DNA of 64,000 nucleotides from Arthrobacter sp. Soil762 (GCF_001428335.1 NZ_LMSG01000012.1:64659-128658), one strand, 5' to 3'. Positions 8,835 through 18,915 are shown, counted from the first letter of the stretch. Program-made: numbers and translations. Notes: generated by a model from the letters alone, not told the origin.

Positions 8835-9211
8835 TCTGCAGCGGCCTGGTGGTCCTCGGCGATGGCTTCATGATGGCGGATGACCTCGCCGATGATGAAA
8901 TTCAGGAACTTCTCCGCAAACGCGGGATCGAGGTGGGCATCCTCCGCCAGCCGCCGGAGACGGGCGATCTGGGCGGATTCCCGGCCTGGATCCCCCGCCG
9001 GGAGCCGGTGCGCGGCCTTGAGGAAGCCCACTTTCTGGGTGGCCTTGAACCGTTCGGCCAGGAGGTACACCAGGGTGGCATCGATGTTGTCGATGCTGGA
9101 GCGGATGGACAGCAGTTCCGCCATCACCGAGTTGTCCACCTGGCCTGCCAGCGAACTCGCGGCGGCATCGTAGGTGTCGGTGTCGGGAACATCGTGGTTT
9201 TGCTGCGTCAT
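8825..9211 (-). CDS. Chorismate mutase, AroQ class
   Basis: 128 residues, all-helical AroQ fold: IRSSIDNIDATLVYLLAERF, then a KATQKVGFLKA segment, and a C-terminal IARLRRLAEDAHLDPAFAE through FLNFIIGEVIRHHEAI. This is the usual arrangement of arginine/lysine-lined helices in small monofunctional chorismate mutases, which convert chorismate to prephenate for Phe/Tyr synthesis. No signal peptide, so intracellular. ATG 9211 gives a short acidic N-terminal tail before helix 1. It is followed by the MetE-like gene with a 10-base overlap. Confidence 0.88.
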   Translation of the reverse strand: MTQQNHDVPDTDTYDAAASSLAGQVDNSVMAELLSIRSSIDNIDATLVYLLAERFKATQKVGFLKAAHRLPAGDPGRESAQIARLRRLAEDAHLDPAFAEKFLNFIIGEVIRHHEAIAEDHQAAAEWK

Positions 9212-9261
9212 GGTCCAAGTCTATGGGGCGGCCGCGGAAATCCTTCCGGTGTTAAGCGGCG

Positions 9262-9297
9262 GACGGACACCCCGACTGGTGGGGCGGGATGTCCGTC
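9262..9297 (-). terminator. Stem-loop downstream of the Dpp ATPase gene
   Basis: GACGGACA at 9262-9269 pairs with TGTCCGTC at 9290-9297, with an inner CCCC/GGGG pairing. It begins 36 bases past the stop of the fused ATPase gene, in the gap before the chorismate mutase gene. There is no U-run, so termination is plausible but not certain. Confidence 0.5.
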
Positions 9298-9332
9298 TGG
9301 TGGCGCCGCGACTGTGGGGTCGCTGGTGGTGC

Positions 9333-11048
9333 CTACTGGGCCAGCAGCGCCCGGTGCGCCTCCCGGCGTCGTGCCTGTTCGTCCGGATCAGGGACCGGCA
9401 GCGAGGCAATCAGCCGTTTGGTGTAGTCGTGCTGCGGCGCGCCCATCACCTGGCTGCCGATGCCCTGCTCCACCAGCTTGCCCTTGTACAGGACGCCCAC
9501 CCACTGGGACAGGATGTCCACCACCGCGAGGTCGTGGCTGATGAACAGTGCCGCGAACCCGAACTCGGCCTGGATTTCCTTGAAGAGTTCCAGGACCTTT
9601 GCCTGCACCGAAACGTCCAGGGCCGACGTCGGCTCGTCAGCGATCAGTAGCCGCGGGTTCAGGATCAGTGCCCGCGCCAGCGACGCCCGCTGGCGCTGCC
9701 CGCCGGACAGCTCATGCGGGTACCGCTGGGCGTACGACGCCGGCAGCTGCACTGATTCAAGCAGCTCAGCAACGCGTTTGCGCGCCTGCGCCGGGCTCGG
9801 GTTGGTGTGGATGATCATGGGCTCCGCTACGCAGTCGCCGATGGTCAACTGGGGGTTGAAGGACGCAGCCGGATCCTGGAACACAAAGCCAATATCCTTC
9901 CGGAGGGGCTTGAACGTCCGCTCCTTGAGGTTCAGCATCTCGTAGCCGAGTACCTTCAGGCTGCCGCCTGTGGTCCGGTTCAGGCCCGCGATGGCCCGGC
10001 CGATGGTGGTTTTCCCTGAGCCGGATTCGCCCACCAGTCCAAAGACTTCGCCCGGGGACACGGTGAAGCTGACCCCGTCCACGGCCTTGAAGGCCGGAGT
10101 TCCCAGCCTGCCGGGGTACTCGATGGTCAGGTTGGTTGCCTCCACCAGCACCGGCGAACCCTGGTGGGCGCGTTCCCGCAGGCCCTCCGACGCCGAGTTC
10201 CGGCCCAGGTGGGGCACGGCGGCCAGCAGCTTCTTGGTGTAGTCCTGCTTGGGCTCGGCAAACAGCACGCGCACCGGCGCCTCCTCCACCACATCACCCT
10301 GGTACATCACCACCACGCGGTCCGCGAGATCGGCCACCACGCCCATGTTGTGGGTGATCAGCACGATCGAGGTGCCGTACTTGTCCCGAAGGTCCCTGAG
10401 CAGCTCCAGGATTTCGGCCTGGACCGTGACATCCAGGGCAGTGGTGGGTTCATCGGCCACAATGAGTCCCGGATTCAGGGCCAGCGCGGCGGCGATCACC
10501 ACGCGCTGCTTCTGGCCGCCGGAGAACTGATGTGGGTAGTAGTTGACCCGATGCTCCGGATCGGGGATCCCCACTTTGCGCAGCGCCTCAATGGCACGGG
10601 CCTTGGCATCCCTGGCCGAAACCCGCTTCCCGCCGGCACCGCCGGCGTGGGCACGGATGCCCTCGGCAATCTGCCAGCCCACGGTGAACACGGGGTTCAG
10701 GGCCGTGGAGGGCTCCTGGAACACCATGGCCACATCGCGGCCGCGGATCTGCCTCAGCTTCGCAGCGCTGACGCTGATCACGTTGTTCCCGTTAATAAGG
10801 ACAGCGCCCCCACTGGTGGCGGTCTCCGGCAGCAGCCCGAGGATGGTTTTCGCGGTCACGGTCTTCCCGGAACCGGATTCGCCCACGATGGCCAGGACCT
10901 CGCCGGAGCGGACGTCCAGGCTCACATCCTTCACGGCGTAGACGTCTCCGCCGTCGGTGGCAAAGGTGACTTTGAGGTGGTCGATCTCCAGTACGGGCTG
11001 GTCTGCCGGCCTGGACTGGTCAGCTACGGAATCAATATTGATGGTCAC
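9333..11048 (-). CDS. Fused DppD-DppF-type oligopeptide/dipeptide ABC ATPase
   Basis: 571 residues holding two complete nucleotide-binding domains. The first (about 20-265) has Walker A GESGSGKT, signature FSGGQKQR and Walker B LIVADEP; the second (about 305-550) has GESGSGKT, ELSGGQRQR and LLIADEP. Each ends in the oligopeptide-ABC extension (HDYTKRLIASLPV in the second). In enteric bacteria these are separate DppD and DppF/OppD and OppF subunits; here one polypeptide supplies both. GTG 11048 overlaps the upstream permease stop (GTGA). Together with the two permeases and binding protein it forms a complete importer, probably for short peptides; substrate is not readable from sequence. Confidence 0.95.
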   Translation of the reverse strand: MTINIDSVADQSRPADQPVLEIDHLKVTFATDGGDVYAVKDVSLDVRSGEVLAIVGESGSGKTVTAKTILGLLPETATSGGAVLINGNNVISVSAAKLRQIRGRDVAMVFQEPSTALNPVFTVGWQIAEGIRAHAGGAGGKRVSARDAKARAIEALRKVGIPDPEHRVNYYPHQFSGGQKQRVVIAAALALNPGLIVADEPTTALDVTVQAEILELLRDLRDKYGTSIVLITHNMGVVADLADRVVVMYQGDVVEEAPVRVLFAEPKQDYTKKLLAAVPHLGRNSASEGLRERAHQGSPVLVEATNLTIEYPGRLGTPAFKAVDGVSFTVSPGEVFGLVGESGSGKTTIGRAIAGLNRTTGGSLKVLGYEMLNLKERTFKPLRKDIGFVFQDPAASFNPQLTIGDCVAEPMIIHTNPSPAQARKRVAELLESVQLPASYAQRYPHELSGGQRQRASLARALILNPRLLIADEPTSALDVSVQAKVLELFKEIQAEFGFAALFISHDLAVVDILSQWVGVLYKGKLVEQGIGSQVMGAPQHDYTKRLIASLPVPDPDEQARRREAHRALLAQ

Positions 11049-12058
11049 AGTCCTCTCACATCCGCTGCGATGGCGGCGTTGGCGGCCGCGGTTGATGGTC
11101 CCGGGGCGCCCTTGGCGCCGGCAGCCTTGCGTCCGCGCAAGCGCGGATCGTTCAGGTCGTTGATGCTTTCACCCACGAGGGTCAGGCCAACCACCGTCAG
11201 CACGATGGCGAGGCCGGGGAACACGCCGGTCCACCAAATGCCTGAGGAGGCGTCGGACATCGCCTTGTTCAGGTCAAAGCCCCATTCAGCGGCGGAGCTT
11301 GGCTCGATACCGAAACCGAGGAAGCCCAGGCCTGCCAGGGTGAGGATGGCTTCGGAGGCGTTGAGCGTAAAGATCAGCGGCAGGGTCCGGGTTGCGTTGG
11401 CAAAGATGTGCCTCCTGATAATCCTGGTGCTGGAGGCACCGACTACCTGGGCGGATTCCACAAACGGTTCAGCCTTGAGCCGGATGGTTTCAGCACGGAT
11501 CACCCGGAAGTACTGCGGTACAAACACTGCAGTGATGGCAAACCCGCAGGCGAGGATTCCGCCCCAGAAGCCAGACTGTCCCTTGTTGATGGCAATCGAC
11601 ATCACGATGGCCACGAGGAGTGTCGGGAAGGCGTAAATCGCGTCAGCAATGACCACCAGCACTCGGTCCAGCCAGCCGCCGAAGTAGCCGCTCACCAGTC
11701 CGAGGAACACTCCCAGGAAGATGGACATCAGCACGGCAGCAACAATCACCGCCATGGCTGTCTGCGATCCCCAGATCATCCGGGACAGCACATCGTAGCC
11801 GCCCACGGTTGTTCCCATCAGATGCTTGCCGCCGGGTTCGGCCTGCGCCGGGAAGGAACCGGCGTCATCGGAAATCTGGGAATACCCGTAGGGCGCCAGC
11901 ACCGGCGCAAATATTGCGGCCACCACAAAAACAGCGCAAAGGACGACGCCGATGAGCAGCATGGTCCGTTGCAGGCCAACGCTTTGGCGGATGTGGGACG
12001 AGACCGGAAGCCGGTCCAGCAAGGACTTCTTTCTCGGTTCCAAAACTGTGGTGCCCAT
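11045..12058 (-). CDS. Oligopeptide/dipeptide ABC permease (DppC type)
   Basis: 337 residues. A cytoplasmic N-terminus is followed by a first helix (TMLLIGVVLCAVFVVAAIF), a periplasm-side insertion, and the DppC/OppC permease core with about five more helices. The EAA-type coupling loop VVGASSTRIIRRHIFAN contacts the ATPase. The C-terminus ends in the family pattern ESINDLNDPRLRGR. ATG 12058 shares one base with the upstream permease's TGA, and its own stop overlaps the ATPase GTG, so the three are translationally coupled. Confidence 0.95.
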   Translation of the reverse strand: MGTTVLEPRKKSLLDRLPVSSHIRQSVGLQRTMLLIGVVLCAVFVVAAIFAPVLAPYGYSQISDDAGSFPAQAEPGGKHLMGTTVGGYDVLSRMIWGSQTAMAVIVAAVLMSIFLGVFLGLVSGYFGGWLDRVLVVIADAIYAFPTLLVAIVMSIAINKGQSGFWGGILACGFAITAVFVPQYFRVIRAETIRLKAEPFVESAQVVGASSTRIIRRHIFANATRTLPLIFTLNASEAILTLAGLGFLGFGIEPSSAAEWGFDLNKAMSDASSGIWWTGVFPGLAIVLTVVGLTLVGESINDLNDPRLRGRKAAGAKGAPGPSTAAANAAIAADVRGL

Positions 12059-13140
12059 CAGTACCTCACTCGCGGATCAATCAGGGCAGCGGCAATATCC
12101 ACTGCGAAGTTGGTGATCGCCACAATGACGGCCAGCAGCATCACGATGCCCTGGACAGCCACAAAGTCACGAGCCGTAAGGTACTGCGCCAACTGATAGC
12201 CCAGGCCCTTCCACTCGAAGGTGGTTTCGGTCAGCACCGCACCGCCGAGCAGCAGGGCAATCTGCAAACCCATCACCGTGATGATGGGGATCAGCGCAGG
12301 TTTGTAGGCATGCTTGGTCACCAGGCGGTATTCACTGACACCTCGGGACCGGCCTGCCTCAACATAGTCCCTGCCCAGCGTGCCGATCACGTTGGTGCGG
12401 ACCAGACGGAGGAAGACGCCCGCGGTCAATAGGCCCAGCGCGACAGCCGGCAGGACTGCGTGGTGGACGATGTCGCCAAAGGCTGCCAGATTGCCGCTGC
12501 GGAGGGCGTCCAGCCAGTAGATACCGGATGACGCTGCCAGCCGGCCCATCGCCAGTTCCGTTGTGGTGGATGCACGGCCAGCCACGGGGAACCAACCCAG
12601 TCCTACAGAAAATGTCAGCTTCAGCAGCAGGCCGGCAAAGAAGACAGGGGTGGCATAGCAAAGGATGGCGAACATGCGCAGGACAGCGTCCGGAACCTTG
12701 TCGCGTTTGTGGGCTGCAAACATTCCCAGTGGAATGCCTACCAGCAGCGCCACCACGAGGGCGTTGATGCTCAGTTCCAGCGTGGCCGCACCAAACTTGA
12801 CGAGCATCTCAACAACGGGGCGGCCATCCGAGATGGTCCGGCCGAAGTTTCCAGTGGCGATGTGGCCAAGGTACTCGATGTACTGGATGAAGAGGTTCCG
12901 GTCGTAGCCGGCCTGGTGCACCAGGGCGTCGATTTGTTCTTGCGGAAGGCGGCCGCCCTGGGCTGCCGTAATGGGATCGCCGGTGATCCGCATCAGAAAG
13001 AAAACGAGGGTGACGAGGATGAAGATCGTCGGGAAGATCAGCAGGAAGCGAATCAGGATATACCTCCCGAGGCCACCTCCCGCGGATTTGGATATGGGGG
13101 CTGCCACCGTTGGCGGCGGCGCATCTATCAAAGTGGCCAT
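12058..13140 (-). CDS. Oligopeptide/dipeptide ABC permease (DppB type)
   Basis: 360 residues. It has the DppB N-terminal helix (YILIRFLLIFPTIFILVTLV) with the typical FLMRITGDP motif just behind, several further helices and the coupling-loop segment YVEAGRSRGVSEYRLVTKHA. ATG 13140 begins MATLIDAPPPTV with GCAGG 6 bases upstream; the frame is open to 13212 but that extra stretch runs through the palindrome at 13185-13220 and is not protein-like. It is separated from the binding-protein gene by that palindrome, so it may be expressed at a lower level. Confidence 0.93.
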   Translation of the reverse strand: MATLIDAPPPTVAAPISKSAGGGLGRYILIRFLLIFPTIFILVTLVFFLMRITGDPITAAQGGRLPQEQIDALVHQAGYDRNLFIQYIEYLGHIATGNFGRTISDGRPVVEMLVKFGAATLELSINALVVALLVGIPLGMFAAHKRDKVPDAVLRMFAILCYATPVFFAGLLLKLTFSVGLGWFPVAGRASTTTELAMGRLAASSGIYWLDALRSGNLAAFGDIVHHAVLPAVALGLLTAGVFLRLVRTNVIGTLGRDYVEAGRSRGVSEYRLVTKHAYKPALIPIITVMGLQIALLLGGAVLTETTFEWKGLGYQLAQYLTARDFVAVQGIVMLLAVIVAITNFAVDIAAALIDPRVRY

Positions 13141-13184
13141 ACTGAACCTGCTTGGTCTGGAAAGCGAAAAGTGTGGAGCCAACA

Positions 13185-13220
13185 CGTAGGAGGTGGGGCC
13201 GGCCGGCCCCACCTCCTACG
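13185..13220 (-). promoter_or_regulatory. 36-base perfect palindrome between binding-protein and permease genes
   Basis: The two 18-base halves, meeting at 13202/13203, are exact reverse complements. The element starts 16 bases after the stop of the binding-protein gene and ends 45 bases before the dppB-type start. It has no U-run on the minus strand, so it is better read as an mRNA-stabilising or attenuating stem that keeps the binding protein in excess over the membrane subunits than as a full terminator. Confidence 0.7.
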
Positions 13221-13235
13221 CAGGTGTAACAGGTG

Positions 13236-14873
13236 TTACTTGGAAATGGTGCCGAGCCGGAACTTGAACGACGCATCCAGCGTCGAATCCACGCCCTTCA
13301 CTTTGGTCCCCGAAACGGCCACCTGGGCGCCCTGCAGCAACGGCAGGGTGGAGATGTCCTTGGCCAGAAGGTTCTGGACCTCCTGGATCGTCTTCTCGCG
13401 CTCTGCCGTGTCAGCCGTGACCAGCTGCTTGGCGATCAACGATTCGACCTCAGGGTTGGAGTAGTGGTTGTTCATGAAGCCACCGCCCACAAAGAAGGGT
13501 GTCAGGTAATTGTCCGCGTCGCTGAAGTCCGGGAACCAGCCCAGCTGGAAGACGGGGTAGCTGTCTTTCTTCGACGCCGAGTTATACGTGACCCACTCGG
13601 TGGACTGAAGGTCCACAGTGAACAGCCCGCTCTTCTCCAACTGGTCCTTGACCATGGCGTATTCGTCACCGGATGACTTGCCGTAGTGGTCCGGATTGTA
13701 CTGCAGTTTGATGGTTACGGGACCGGTGATGCCGGCGTCGGACATGACCTTCTTGGCCTTGTCCAGGCTGGGTTTGCCGGAGCCATCCCCGTAGGCCTGC
13801 TTGAACGATTCGTTAGCGCCGACGAAACCGGACGGGACGTTGGACCACATGGGCAAGTACGTGCCCTTGTAGACCTGATCCGAGATGGCCTGGCGGTCAA
13901 TGATGTCCGCAACCGCCTGACGGACGGCAAGCGCCTTCTTCGGGTCAGCTTCCGGAGCCTTGGCGCCGAAGGGCATGGTGTCGAAGTTGAAGACGATGTA
14001 CCGCATCTCGCCGCCGGGACCGACGTGGACCTTGACGTTGGAGTCCTTCTTGAGGTCATCGATGTCCGTGGCGCTCAGGCTGCGGTTGGCAACATCGATC
14101 TGGCCGCCCTTGACCTCCAACTTCATGTTGGTCTGGTCGGTGTAGTACTTGATGGTGGCCCCGGCGTTGGCGGGCTTGCCAAGCACGCCCTTGTAGTCCG
14201 GCCATGCCTTCAGGCTGACCAGCGTGTTCTTGTTGTAGGAGTCGATGATGTACTGGCCGTGGAAGGCGTTGGCCTTGACGATTTCCTCGTCGCTGAGGAG
14301 TTTATCTGCCGGGAAGACTTCATCGTCAACGATCGGAGCGGCCGGGCTGGTCAGAATCTGCGGAAACGTCTGGTCGTTCGCCTTCTTCAGTGTGAAAACC
14401 ACAGTGCTGGCATCAGGGGTGGCAATGGACTCGATGTTGGTCAACAAGGAAGCCGGCCCGTTGGGATCGTTGATGGCAGTCTGGCGATCAAAGGAGAACT
14501 TGACGTCTTTGGAATCAAGCACATGTCCGTTGGCCCATTTGAGGTCACTCTTGAGCTTGACCGTGAATTCGGTGGGCTTGGTGTACGACGACGATTCGGC
14601 CAGGTCCGGCACGGGGTCGGCACCACCAGGTTTGGAGTTCAACAAGTAGGAGTAAATCTGGTTCATCACCATAAACGAACCGTTGTCGTACGAGCCCGCC
14701 GGGTCCAGTGCTGTGACCTTGTCTGTGGTCCCGTATGCAATGACGCTGCTTGCATTCTCCGATGCTGTGCTGCCACCGCCGCCACCCGAGGGGCCCGTGC
14801 AGGCCGTCAATGCGAAGGCGGAAACGCCTGCGAGCGCGATTGCGCTGCGCAAGGCTTTAGTGCTCTTGGTCAT
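13236..14873 (-). CDS. Oligopeptide-binding lipoprotein (SBP family 5)
   Basis: 545 residues. A lipoprotein signal peptide with lipobox LTAC (Cys25) is followed by a Gly/Ser linker and a family-5 solute-binding domain: YGTTDKVTALDPAGSYDN at the start, the long two-lobe fold, and a typical FVGGGFMNNHYSNPEV region. It is the extracellular receptor of the importer encoded downstream on the same strand. The start is the only ATG before the signal peptide. The ligand is probably a short peptide, but family-5 proteins also bind nickel, heme or sugars. Confidence 0.95.
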   Translation of the reverse strand: MTKSTKALRSAIALAGVSAFALTACTGPSGGGGGSTASENASSVIAYGTTDKVTALDPAGSYDNGSFMVMNQIYSYLLNSKPGGADPVPDLAESSSYTKPTEFTVKLKSDLKWANGHVLDSKDVKFSFDRQTAINDPNGPASLLTNIESIATPDASTVVFTLKKANDQTFPQILTSPAAPIVDDEVFPADKLLSDEEIVKANAFHGQYIIDSYNKNTLVSLKAWPDYKGVLGKPANAGATIKYYTDQTNMKLEVKGGQIDVANRSLSATDIDDLKKDSNVKVHVGPGGEMRYIVFNFDTMPFGAKAPEADPKKALAVRQAVADIIDRQAISDQVYKGTYLPMWSNVPSGFVGANESFKQAYGDGSGKPSLDKAKKVMSDAGITGPVTIKLQYNPDHYGKSSGDEYAMVKDQLEKSGLFTVDLQSTEWVTYNSASKKDSYPVFQLGWFPDFSDADNYLTPFFVGGGFMNNHYSNPEVESLIAKQLVTADTAEREKTIQEVQNLLAKDISTLPLLQGAQVAVSGTKVKGVDSTLDASFKFRLGTISK

Positions 14874-15047
14874 CTGTGAACTTTCTGTTCGATGAGTTCG
14901 CGCTCGCCGCCCGCAAATGGGTGTCTTGGCTTGAGCGGGCAGCGCGCTGTCCTGATGCCTAGATTCAATCAGACGCCGGACTCATCAACCGGCTTATTTG
15001 TGAGTTGAGACACAAAATTTACCTGACCAAGGTAAATTTGCTCCGCC
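14874..15047. other. Intergenic leader of the peptide importer
   Basis: This holds the presumed promoter and 5' leader of the minus-strand importer operon, plus the stem-loop behind mnmA. A weak candidate promoter on the minus strand is TTGATG, 17 bases, AATCTA (about 14944-14972). No riboswitch is recognisable. Confidence 0.35.
15015..15039 (-). terminator. Stem-loop terminator of mnmA
   Basis: AAATTTACC at 15015-15023 pairs perfectly with GGTAAATTT at 15031-15039 around a 7-base loop, starting 8 bases after the mnmA stop. On the minus strand it is followed by TTTTGTG. AT-rich arms could also serve as an operator for the upstream importer operon, but the position suits termination. Confidence 0.6.
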
Positions 15048-16172
15048 TCAGAGCTCCGCGCGCTGCAACGACCGGGCAGCGTCGATGGTGGCCTGGCCCA
15101 GGACGCGGCTGCCCTGGTAGAGGACCACCGTCTGGCCGGGCGCCACACCGCGCAGCGGATCGGTCAAGGTGACCAGGAGCTGAGGTCCATCCTCGCCGGA
15201 CAGCATACGCGCGATTGCCGGCACGGGGTCACCGTGGGCGCGCACCTGGGCATAGCAGTCAAACTCGGCGCCCGTTTCGATTTCCGCGATGGGCAGGCCA
15301 GCCCACGACACCTTGATGCCGCGGATCTCGTCAATGGCCAACAGTGCCTGTGGCCCCACTACAACCTTGTTTTCCTTGGGCCGGATCTCCAGGACGAACC
15401 TGGGCTTGCCATCCGCTGCGGGTGTGCCGAGCTTCAGGCCGCGGCGCTGGCCCACGGTGAACGCGTTGGCTCCCGGGTGCTCTCCCACCTTCGAGCCGGT
15501 CTCGTCCACAATGTCGCCGGTGGTCATGTCAATCTTCTCGGCGAGCCAGCCCGCAGTGTCGCCGTCGGGGATGAAGCAGATGTCATGACTGTCGGGCTTG
15601 TTGGCCACCGACAGTCCCCGGCGCTCTGCCTCCGCCCGCACTTCAGCCTTGGAAGGCGTGTCTGCCAGCGGGAACATGGAGTGCTTGAGCTGCTCGTGGG
15701 TCAGGACACCCAGGACGTAGCTCTGATCCTTGGCCCAGTCCGCGGCCCGGTGAAGTTCGGGGTTGCCCTCGGCGTCCTTGATGACCTTCGCGTAATGCCC
15801 GGTGCAGACGGCGTCAAAGCCCAAGGCGATGGCCTTCTCCAGCAGGGCGGCAAACTTAATCCGCTCGTTGCAGCGCATGCAGGGGTTGGGCGTCCGCCCC
15901 GCAGCATATTCATCGATGAAATCCTGGACCACATCTTCCTTGAAGCGCTCCGAGAAATCCCAGACGTAATACGGAATACCCAACACATCGCAAGCCCGCC
16001 ACGCATCGCGCGAGTCCTCGATGGTGCAGCAGCCGCGGCTGCCCGTCCGCAGGGTGCCGGGCATCCTGGACAGCGCAAGGTGAACGCCGACGACGTCGTG
16101 CCCGGCTTCAACGGCACGTGCTGCGGCAACGGCGGAGTCGACTCCACCGCTCATGGCTGCTAGAACTCGCAT
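15048..16172 (-). CDS. mnmA: tRNA-specific 2-thiouridylase MnmA
   Basis: 374 residues. The N-terminal PP-loop ATPase motif SGGVDS (8-13) activates U34 of tRNA Lys/Glu/Gln. Catalytic cysteines appear in NPCMRCNER and in the conserved [11 protein letters not shown] segment, followed by the [17 protein letters not shown] motif and the C-terminal beta-barrel. It thiolates wobble U34 in the cytoplasm using persulfide sulfur from a cysteine desulfurase, and such a gene lies at 17627-18859 on the same strand. ATG 16172 starts [13 protein letters not shown] directly on the family's first strand. Confidence 0.97.
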   Translation of the reverse strand: MRVLAAMSGGVDSAVAAARAVEAGHDVVGVHLALSRMPGTLRTGSRGCCTIEDSRDAWRACDVLGIPYYVWDFSERFKEDVVQDFIDEYAAGRTPNPCMRCNERIKFAALLEKAIALGFDAVCTGHYAKVIKDAEGNPELHRAADWAKDQSYVLGVLTHEQLKHSMFPLADTPSKAEVRAEAERRGLSVANKPDSHDICFIPDGDTAGWLAEKIDMTTGDIVDETGSKVGEHPGANAFTVGQRRGLKLGTPAADGKPRFVLEIRPKENKVVVGPQALLAIDEIRGIKVSWAGLPIAEIETGAEFDCYAQVRAHGDPVPAIARMLSGEDGPQLLVTLTDPLRGVAPGQTVVLYQGSRVLGQATIDAARSLQRAEL

Positions 16173-16379
16173 GCTGGCTTTCTTTTGGGTTCGGGGGATG
16201 CCGGCAGAGGGCGGCTACCGTTCAACCGGTGGCCGCAGGAATAGCACAATGCCTGCCGCACCAGTCTATCGCCACGCCGAATCCTCCCCAAAAGACCCTT
16301 GACCCAGCGAGCCTTCGCCTCTAAAATCAGGATTAACAGTTTTAGACTTCGAGTACGCACCAGCGGGAATCGGGCGGAC

Positions 16380-17651
16380 ATGGCTGAGGACATTGCGGCC
16401 GCGGGGCACATCGTGATTGCCGGCGGCGGACTGGCCGGCGCCACCGCTGCCAAGACCCTGCGGGCGGAAGGGTTCGCGGGCCCGGTGACCATCATCGGCG
16501 CCGAGCGCCATCACCCCTACCTGCGGCCGCCGCTGTCCAAGGAGTATCTGCTGGGAAAGGCTGCCGAGGACACCGTCCCGGTGGTGCCGCCGGGCTGGTA
16601 CGCGGAGAACGACGTCGGCCTCCTCCTGGGTGCCCGCGTCACGGATATCCGGCCGGACGCCAGCACCGTGGAGCTGGACGACGGAAGCACGCTGGCATAC
16701 GGTTCCCTGCTGCTCGCCACCGGGGCGACGCCCCGTACCCTGCGCCTGCCCGGAAGCGACCTGTCGGGTGTTTCCACCTTCCGCACCCTGGATGACAGCC
16801 GGCGGCTGCGCAGCAGCCTCGCGGCGGGCGGCAGGAACGTGGTGATGATCGGCTCCGGCTGGATCGGCATGGAGCTTGCTGCGGCCGCCGCCACGTACGG
16901 CAACAACGTCACCCTCCTCGGCCTGGAAGGGATCCCCTTGGCTTCGGCCATCGGTCCGGACCTCGGACGGTTCTTCCGCAGCCTCCACGAAGCCAAGGGC
17001 GTGAGCTTCCGGCTTCCCGCCTTTGCGCGCGAACTCACCGGAGCCGCTGGGGCTGTCACCGGGGTGGTCACCGATTCCGGAGAGGCGCTCCCTGCGGACA
17101 TCGTGGTCATCGCCGTCGGCGTGGTTCCCGAGACCGGCATCGCGCAGGCGGCCGGCTTGGCCCTGGACAACGGGATCCTTACGGACGCGTCCCTGCGGAC
17201 CAGCACGCCCGGCATTTTTGCCGCCGGCGACGTCGCCAACGCCCTGCACCCCTTCACCGGCCAGCACCACCGCAGCGAGCACTGGTCCAATGCCTTGAAC
17301 GGCGGAAAGGTGGCCGCCAGGGCCATGCTCGGCCAGGATGCAGTCCTGAGCACCATCCCCTACTTCTACACCGACCAGTACGACGTCAGCATGGAGTACT
17401 CCGGCTTCCCGGCCCTGGCGGCGGGCGCTGAGCCGGTGATCCGGGGGTCAGTGGAGGGCAAGGAGTTCATCGCGTTCTGGCAGCAGGATTCCAGGGTGGT
17501 GGCCGGGATGAGCGTCAACTGGCCGCGGAAGCCACAGCCCGGCGCGCAGAAGACCATCAAGGCCCTCATCTCGGCCAGGACCCGAGTCACAGCGGAGCGC
17601 CTGGCCGACAACTCCGTTGGGCTCGATCAGCTCCTGCCGGAGGACGCCTGA
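16380..17651 (+). CDS. Ferredoxin-reductase-like FAD/NAD(P) oxidoreductase
   Basis: 423 residues. FAD-binding GGGLAG follows IVIAG at residue ~14, a central NAD(P)-binding GSGWIGME motif is present, and a second FAD motif lies in [10 protein letters not shown]; a reductase C-terminal domain follows. This is the layout of rubredoxin/putidaredoxin/ferredoxin reductases that pass electrons from NAD(P)H to a small iron-sulfur protein. No ferredoxin or P450 gene is adjacent, so the partner is unknown. ATG 16380 begins just before the Rossmann strand; the frame is open to 16299 without homology. Its last 25 bases overlap the converging cysteine desulfurase gene. Confidence 0.9.
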   Translation: MAEDIAAAGHIVIAGGGLAGATAAKTLRAEGFAGPVTIIGAERHHPYLRPPLSKEYLLGKAAEDTVPVVPPGWYAENDVGLLLGARVTDIRPDASTVELDDGSTLAYGSLLLATGATPRTLRLPGSDLSGVSTFRTLDDSRRLRSSLAAGGRNVVMIGSGWIGMELAAAAATYGNNVTLLGLEGIPLASAIGPDLGRFFRSLHEAKGVSFRLPAFARELTGAAGAVTGVVTDSGEALPADIVVIAVGVVPETGIAQAAGLALDNGILTDASLRTSTPGIFAAGDVANALHPFTGQHHRSEHWSNALNGGKVAARAMLGQDAVLSTIPYFYTDQYDVSMEYSGFPALAAGAEPVIRGSVEGKEFIAFWQQDSRVVAGMSVNWPRKPQPGAQKTIKALISARTRVTAERLADNSVGLDQLLPEDA

Positions 17652-18859
17652 CGCGCTACCGTTCCCGCAGTCTGGATCGAGGATTCATGCCCGGCCATCC
17701 CTGCCTGGCGGGCGCGTTGGTACGCGCCGGGGAGGGCTGCCAGGAGGGCATCCACGTCCGCGTCGGTCGACGCATGTCCCAGCGTGAAGCGCTGCGCACC
17801 GCGGGCTGTCTCCTCGTCCAGCCCCATGGCCAGCAGCACGTGGGACGGGCGCGGCACACCGGCCGTGCAGGCTGATCCCGTGGAGGATTCCACCCCCGCC
17901 AGGTCCAGCAGGAACAGTAGGGAATCACCTTCACAGCCGGGGAACGTGAAGTGCGCGTTGCCGGGCAGCCGTCCATCACCCGGGGCGCCACGGAGTGCAG
18001 CTTCGGGCACCTGCTGAAGGACGCCGTCGATGAGCCTGTCCCGCAGGGCCGCGATCCTCGCGGACTCGGCGGCAAGCTGTGCCGTGGCGGCCTCGGCGGC
18101 GGCAGCGAAGGCGGCGATGGACGCCGTGTCCAGCGTCCCGGAGCGCACGTCGCGTTCCTGTCCGCCGCCGTGCTGTACCGGAGTCAGCTTGACGGCCCGT
18201 CCCAACAGAAGGGCGCCGACTCCCACCGGTCCGCCGATCTTGTGCCCGGAAACGGACATCGCGTCCAGCCCGGAGGCCTTGAAATCCACCGGCAGCGAGC
18301 CGAAGGCCTGTACGGCGTCCGAATGGACCGGAACGCCGGCGGCATGCGCCAGCTCCACAATCCGGTGAACCGGCTGGATGGTGCCCACTTCGTTATTGGC
18401 CCACATGACCGTAACGAGCGCTATGGTCTCCGGGTCCCGGGCCAGCTCGGCGTCGAGGACATCAAGGTCCACCACGCCGTCACTGTCCACCGGAAGCCAT
18501 GTGACAATGGCGCCTTCGTGCCGCTCCAGCCATTCCACGGTGTCCAGCACGGCATGATGCTCGACGGCGGAGCAGAGGATGCGCCGCCGTGCCGGGTCTT
18601 CGCCGGAACGGGCCCAGTACAGGCCCTTCACGGCAAGGTTGTCCGACTCGGTGCCCCCGGACGTAAAGATGACCTCGGAGGGATGGGCGCCGGCCGCTTT
18701 CGCGATGGCTTCCCTGGCGTCCTCCACGGAGCGGCGGGCACGCCGGCCCGAGCCGTGCAGGGACGAAGGATTGCCGGTGCGGGCAAGTTCCCGGGTCAGG
18801 GCTGCCAGCGCCTCGGCGGAAAGTGGCGTGGTGGCTGCATGATCGAGGTAGACGGGCAC
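17627..18859 (-). CDS. Cysteine desulfurase (NifS/IscS family)
   Basis: 410 residues, PLP-dependent class-V aminotransferase fold. It has the N-terminal YLDHAATTP motif, HHAVLDT for PLP contact, the PLP lysine K207 in SGHKIGGP, and the catalytic cysteine C331 in STGSACTAG, which carries the persulfide. It releases sulfur from cysteine for tRNA thiolation and possibly Fe-S assembly. Same-strand proximity to mnmA suggests it is MnmA's sulfur donor, even though the flavoprotein gene lies between them on the opposite strand. The C-terminal ~25 residues are an Ala/Gln/Ser-rich tail, the last part overlapping that gene. Confidence 0.95.
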   Translation of the reverse strand: MPVYLDHAATTPLSAEALAALTRELARTGNPSSLHGSGRRARRSVEDAREAIAKAAGAHPSEVIFTSGGTESDNLAVKGLYWARSGEDPARRRILCSAVEHHAVLDTVEWLERHEGAIVTWLPVDSDGVVDLDVLDAELARDPETIALVTVMWANNEVGTIQPVHRIVELAHAAGVPVHSDAVQAFGSLPVDFKASGLDAMSVSGHKIGGPVGVGALLLGRAVKLTPVQHGGGQERDVRSGTLDTASIAAFAAAAEAATAQLAAESARIAALRDRLIDGVLQQVPEAALRGAPGDGRLPGNAHFTFPGCEGDSLLFLLDLAGVESSTGSACTAGVPRPSHVLLAMGLDEETARGAQRFTLGHASTDADVDALLAALPGAYQRARQAGMAGHESSIQTAGTVARQASSGRS

Positions 18860-18915
18860 GCCTCAATTCTAGCGGCGCCCAGGGCGGCACACCCGCGGCC
18901 CAGGCCCATCAAGTG

